NCBI GenBank assembly: GCA_937895975.1
Contig: CALBLG010000187.1
Location: 1-41,265 of the forward strand
Source of the DNA: an uncultured Slackia sp.
GTDB taxonomy: Bacteria; Actinomycetota; Coriobacteriia; Coriobacteriales; Eggerthellaceae
DNA: 41,265 nt
Reading direction: 5' to 3'
The notes under the pieces were generated by a model. The model was not told where the DNA came from. It saw only the letters and a list, made by a program, of their open reading frames with translations, and made no database searches. Positions within the stretch are counted from its first letter, which is position 1. The number at the start of each line of letters is the position of its first letter. This document shows, in pieces, positions 40,330 through 41,265 of this stretch. The translations under genes and the position numbers were made by a program.

Positions 40330-41265
40330 ATGGCTAAACCCCCTCGCAATATATACGCGCGCGTGCTTGATGTGGTGTTGGCCGCGGTATGCATCCTGTC
40401 GGCCGCGGTGCTCGCGGCGGCAATTGCGTGGCCGGTGACGCTGCGCAATCTGAACGTGGTCGCGGGCGTGTCGTTCACGGTTTCGGTGGCGCTGCTCATC
40501 TACCTGCGCCTGAACCCCGATTCGGTGCGTGCCCGACAGTCCGACACTATTCTGAAAATCGCCTCGCAAACGCTGACGTGCTTCCAAGAGGGCTTCGACA
40601 TTCCCACGGCGCAAAAGGTATGCCACTTGCTGCTGCCAGCGATTGGGGCGCAGGCCGTGGCCATCACCGACCGCGAGTATATTTTGGGCTATGCGGGCGA
40701 CGATGAAGAGATAAGTCCTGGCGGCGCTCCTATTCGCACGAAAGCGACGCACGCCACGCTGGAAGACGGCAAGCTTCGCGTGCTGGGAACGCCGCAGGAA
40801 ATCGGCTTCCCCGATAGCATAAAGGGCTTGCGCGCGGGCATTATCGTGCCGCTGACGCGCGGCGATGCCATCATTGGTACGCTGAAGTTCTATTACCGCC
40901 GTTCGCGCGACATCACCGAAACGCAGGTGGCGTTGGCCGAGGGCTTGGGGCAACTTCTCTCCACGCAGATCGCCGCCGTGGAACTTGAACAGCAGACCAA
41001 ACTGGCCACCACCATGGAGTTGAAGGCGTTGCAGAGCCAAATCAACCCGCACTTTCTGTTCAACACCATCAACACTATCGCGTCGCTCGTGCGTACCGAC
41101 CCCGAGCGCGCCCGCATGCTGTTGCGCGAGTTCGCCGTGTTCTACCGTCGCACGCTCGAGAACTCCGATGACCTGTTGGAGTTGTCGCGCGAGGTGGAGC
41201 AAACCATGCGCTACTTCACGTTCGAAGTGGCGCGCTTCGGTGAAGACCGCCTGTCAATGGATGTG
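40330..41265 (+). CDS. LytS/YehU-type sensor histidine kinase (partial, cut by window end)
   Basis: The frame is open from ATG 40330 to the last base, giving 312 residues. Two helices lie at about 12-33 and 40-58, then a GAF-like domain (about 72-215: LPAIGAQAVAITDREYILGYAG ... LRAGIIVPLTRGDAIIGTLKFYYRR), then the His-kinase dimerisation segment LKALQSQINPHFLFNTINTIASL with the acceptor His at about 241, and RMLLREFAVFYRRTLENS. Such kinases pair with LytTR regulators and control autolysis or carbon-source uptake; its partner is probably beyond the edge. AAAGGA lies 10 nt before the ATG; an in-frame ATG at 40306 lacks such a site. Confidence 0.88.
   Translation, partial: MAKPPRNIYARVLDVVLAAVCILSAAVLAAAIAWPVTLRNLNVVAGVSFTVSVALLIYLRLNPDSVRARQSDTILKIASQTLTCFQEGFDIPTAQKVCHLLLPAIGAQAVAITDREYILGYAGDDEEISPGGAPIRTKATHATLEDGKLRVLGTPQEIGFPDSIKGLRAGIIVPLTRGDAIIGTLKFYYRRSRDITETQVALAEGLGQLLSTQIAAVELEQQTKLATTMELKALQSQINPHFLFNTINTIASLVRTDPERARMLLREFAVFYRRTLENSDDLLELSREVEQTMRYFTFEVARFGEDRLSMDV

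Overview
The window is high-GC bacterial DNA with dense, mostly short-spaced genes, purine-rich ribosome binding sites (AAAGG/GGAGG types) and recurring TATACT-like -10 boxes. Gene content points to an anaerobic actinomycete of the class Coriobacteriia (Eggerthellaceae or a neighbouring family): a split CoA-enzyme activase set (COG3580/COG3581/COG1924 type), two DegV proteins, DUF1836 and YgbA_NO proteins, and an MtrA-like two-component system. This placement is inferred from gene content; there is no rRNA or tRNA gene in the window.

Layout. 1-1406: the first codons of a leftward lipoprotein and a rightward AAA ATPase, divergent across a region with three evenly spaced palindromes. 1454-5451: a HAD phosphatase, then nagB and nagA (amino sugar catabolism; NagB carries an odd Cys/His/Asp-rich tail) and a YqeY protein. 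5811-12515: a cell-wall block in which two MurE-type ligases, both lacking the diaminopimelate signature, flank an ATP-grasp ligase resembling D-aspartate ligases and a glutamine-hydrolysing amidotransferase of the AsnB/AsnH type. Together they suggest a Lys (or Orn) peptidoglycan with a D-Asp/D-Asn cross-bridge. 12813-18190: a TcdA-like E1 enzyme, a TatD-like hydrolase and a tightly packed three-gene redox set: two HgdB-like (DUF2229-type) proteins and a BadF/HgdC-type ATP-driven activator. 18286-21612: an ABC exporter of the LolD/MacB type with a large FtsX-like permease.

21867-30388: a Ser/Asn-rich membrane protein, a PaaI-like thioesterase, DegV, a LysR regulator divergent from a small PQ-loop membrane protein, a class I aminotransferase, an overlapping DUF1836/YgbA_NO pair and a second DegV. 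30482-35412: a membrane-anchored extracytoplasmic protein, then a response regulator, its sensor kinase and purC in one direction. 35631-41265: a Lys-rich membrane protein, an RlmI-like rRNA methyltransferase, a GT2-like glycosyltransferase, a TSUP permease and the first 312 codons of a LytS-type sensor kinase cut by the window edge.

Non-coding signals of note: the palindrome trio at 139-216; an imperfect 26-bp inverted repeat bounding a 152-bp element (26459-26610); two copies of a roughly 100-bp structured repeat, each directly behind a stop codon and in the same orientation to it (35421-35520 and 36474 back to about 36380); a 10-bp inverted repeat in front of the activase operon; and four CGTGTTA-type heptamers between rlmI-like and GT2 genes. 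I saw no CRISPR array, insertion sequence, integrase, rRNA or tRNA.
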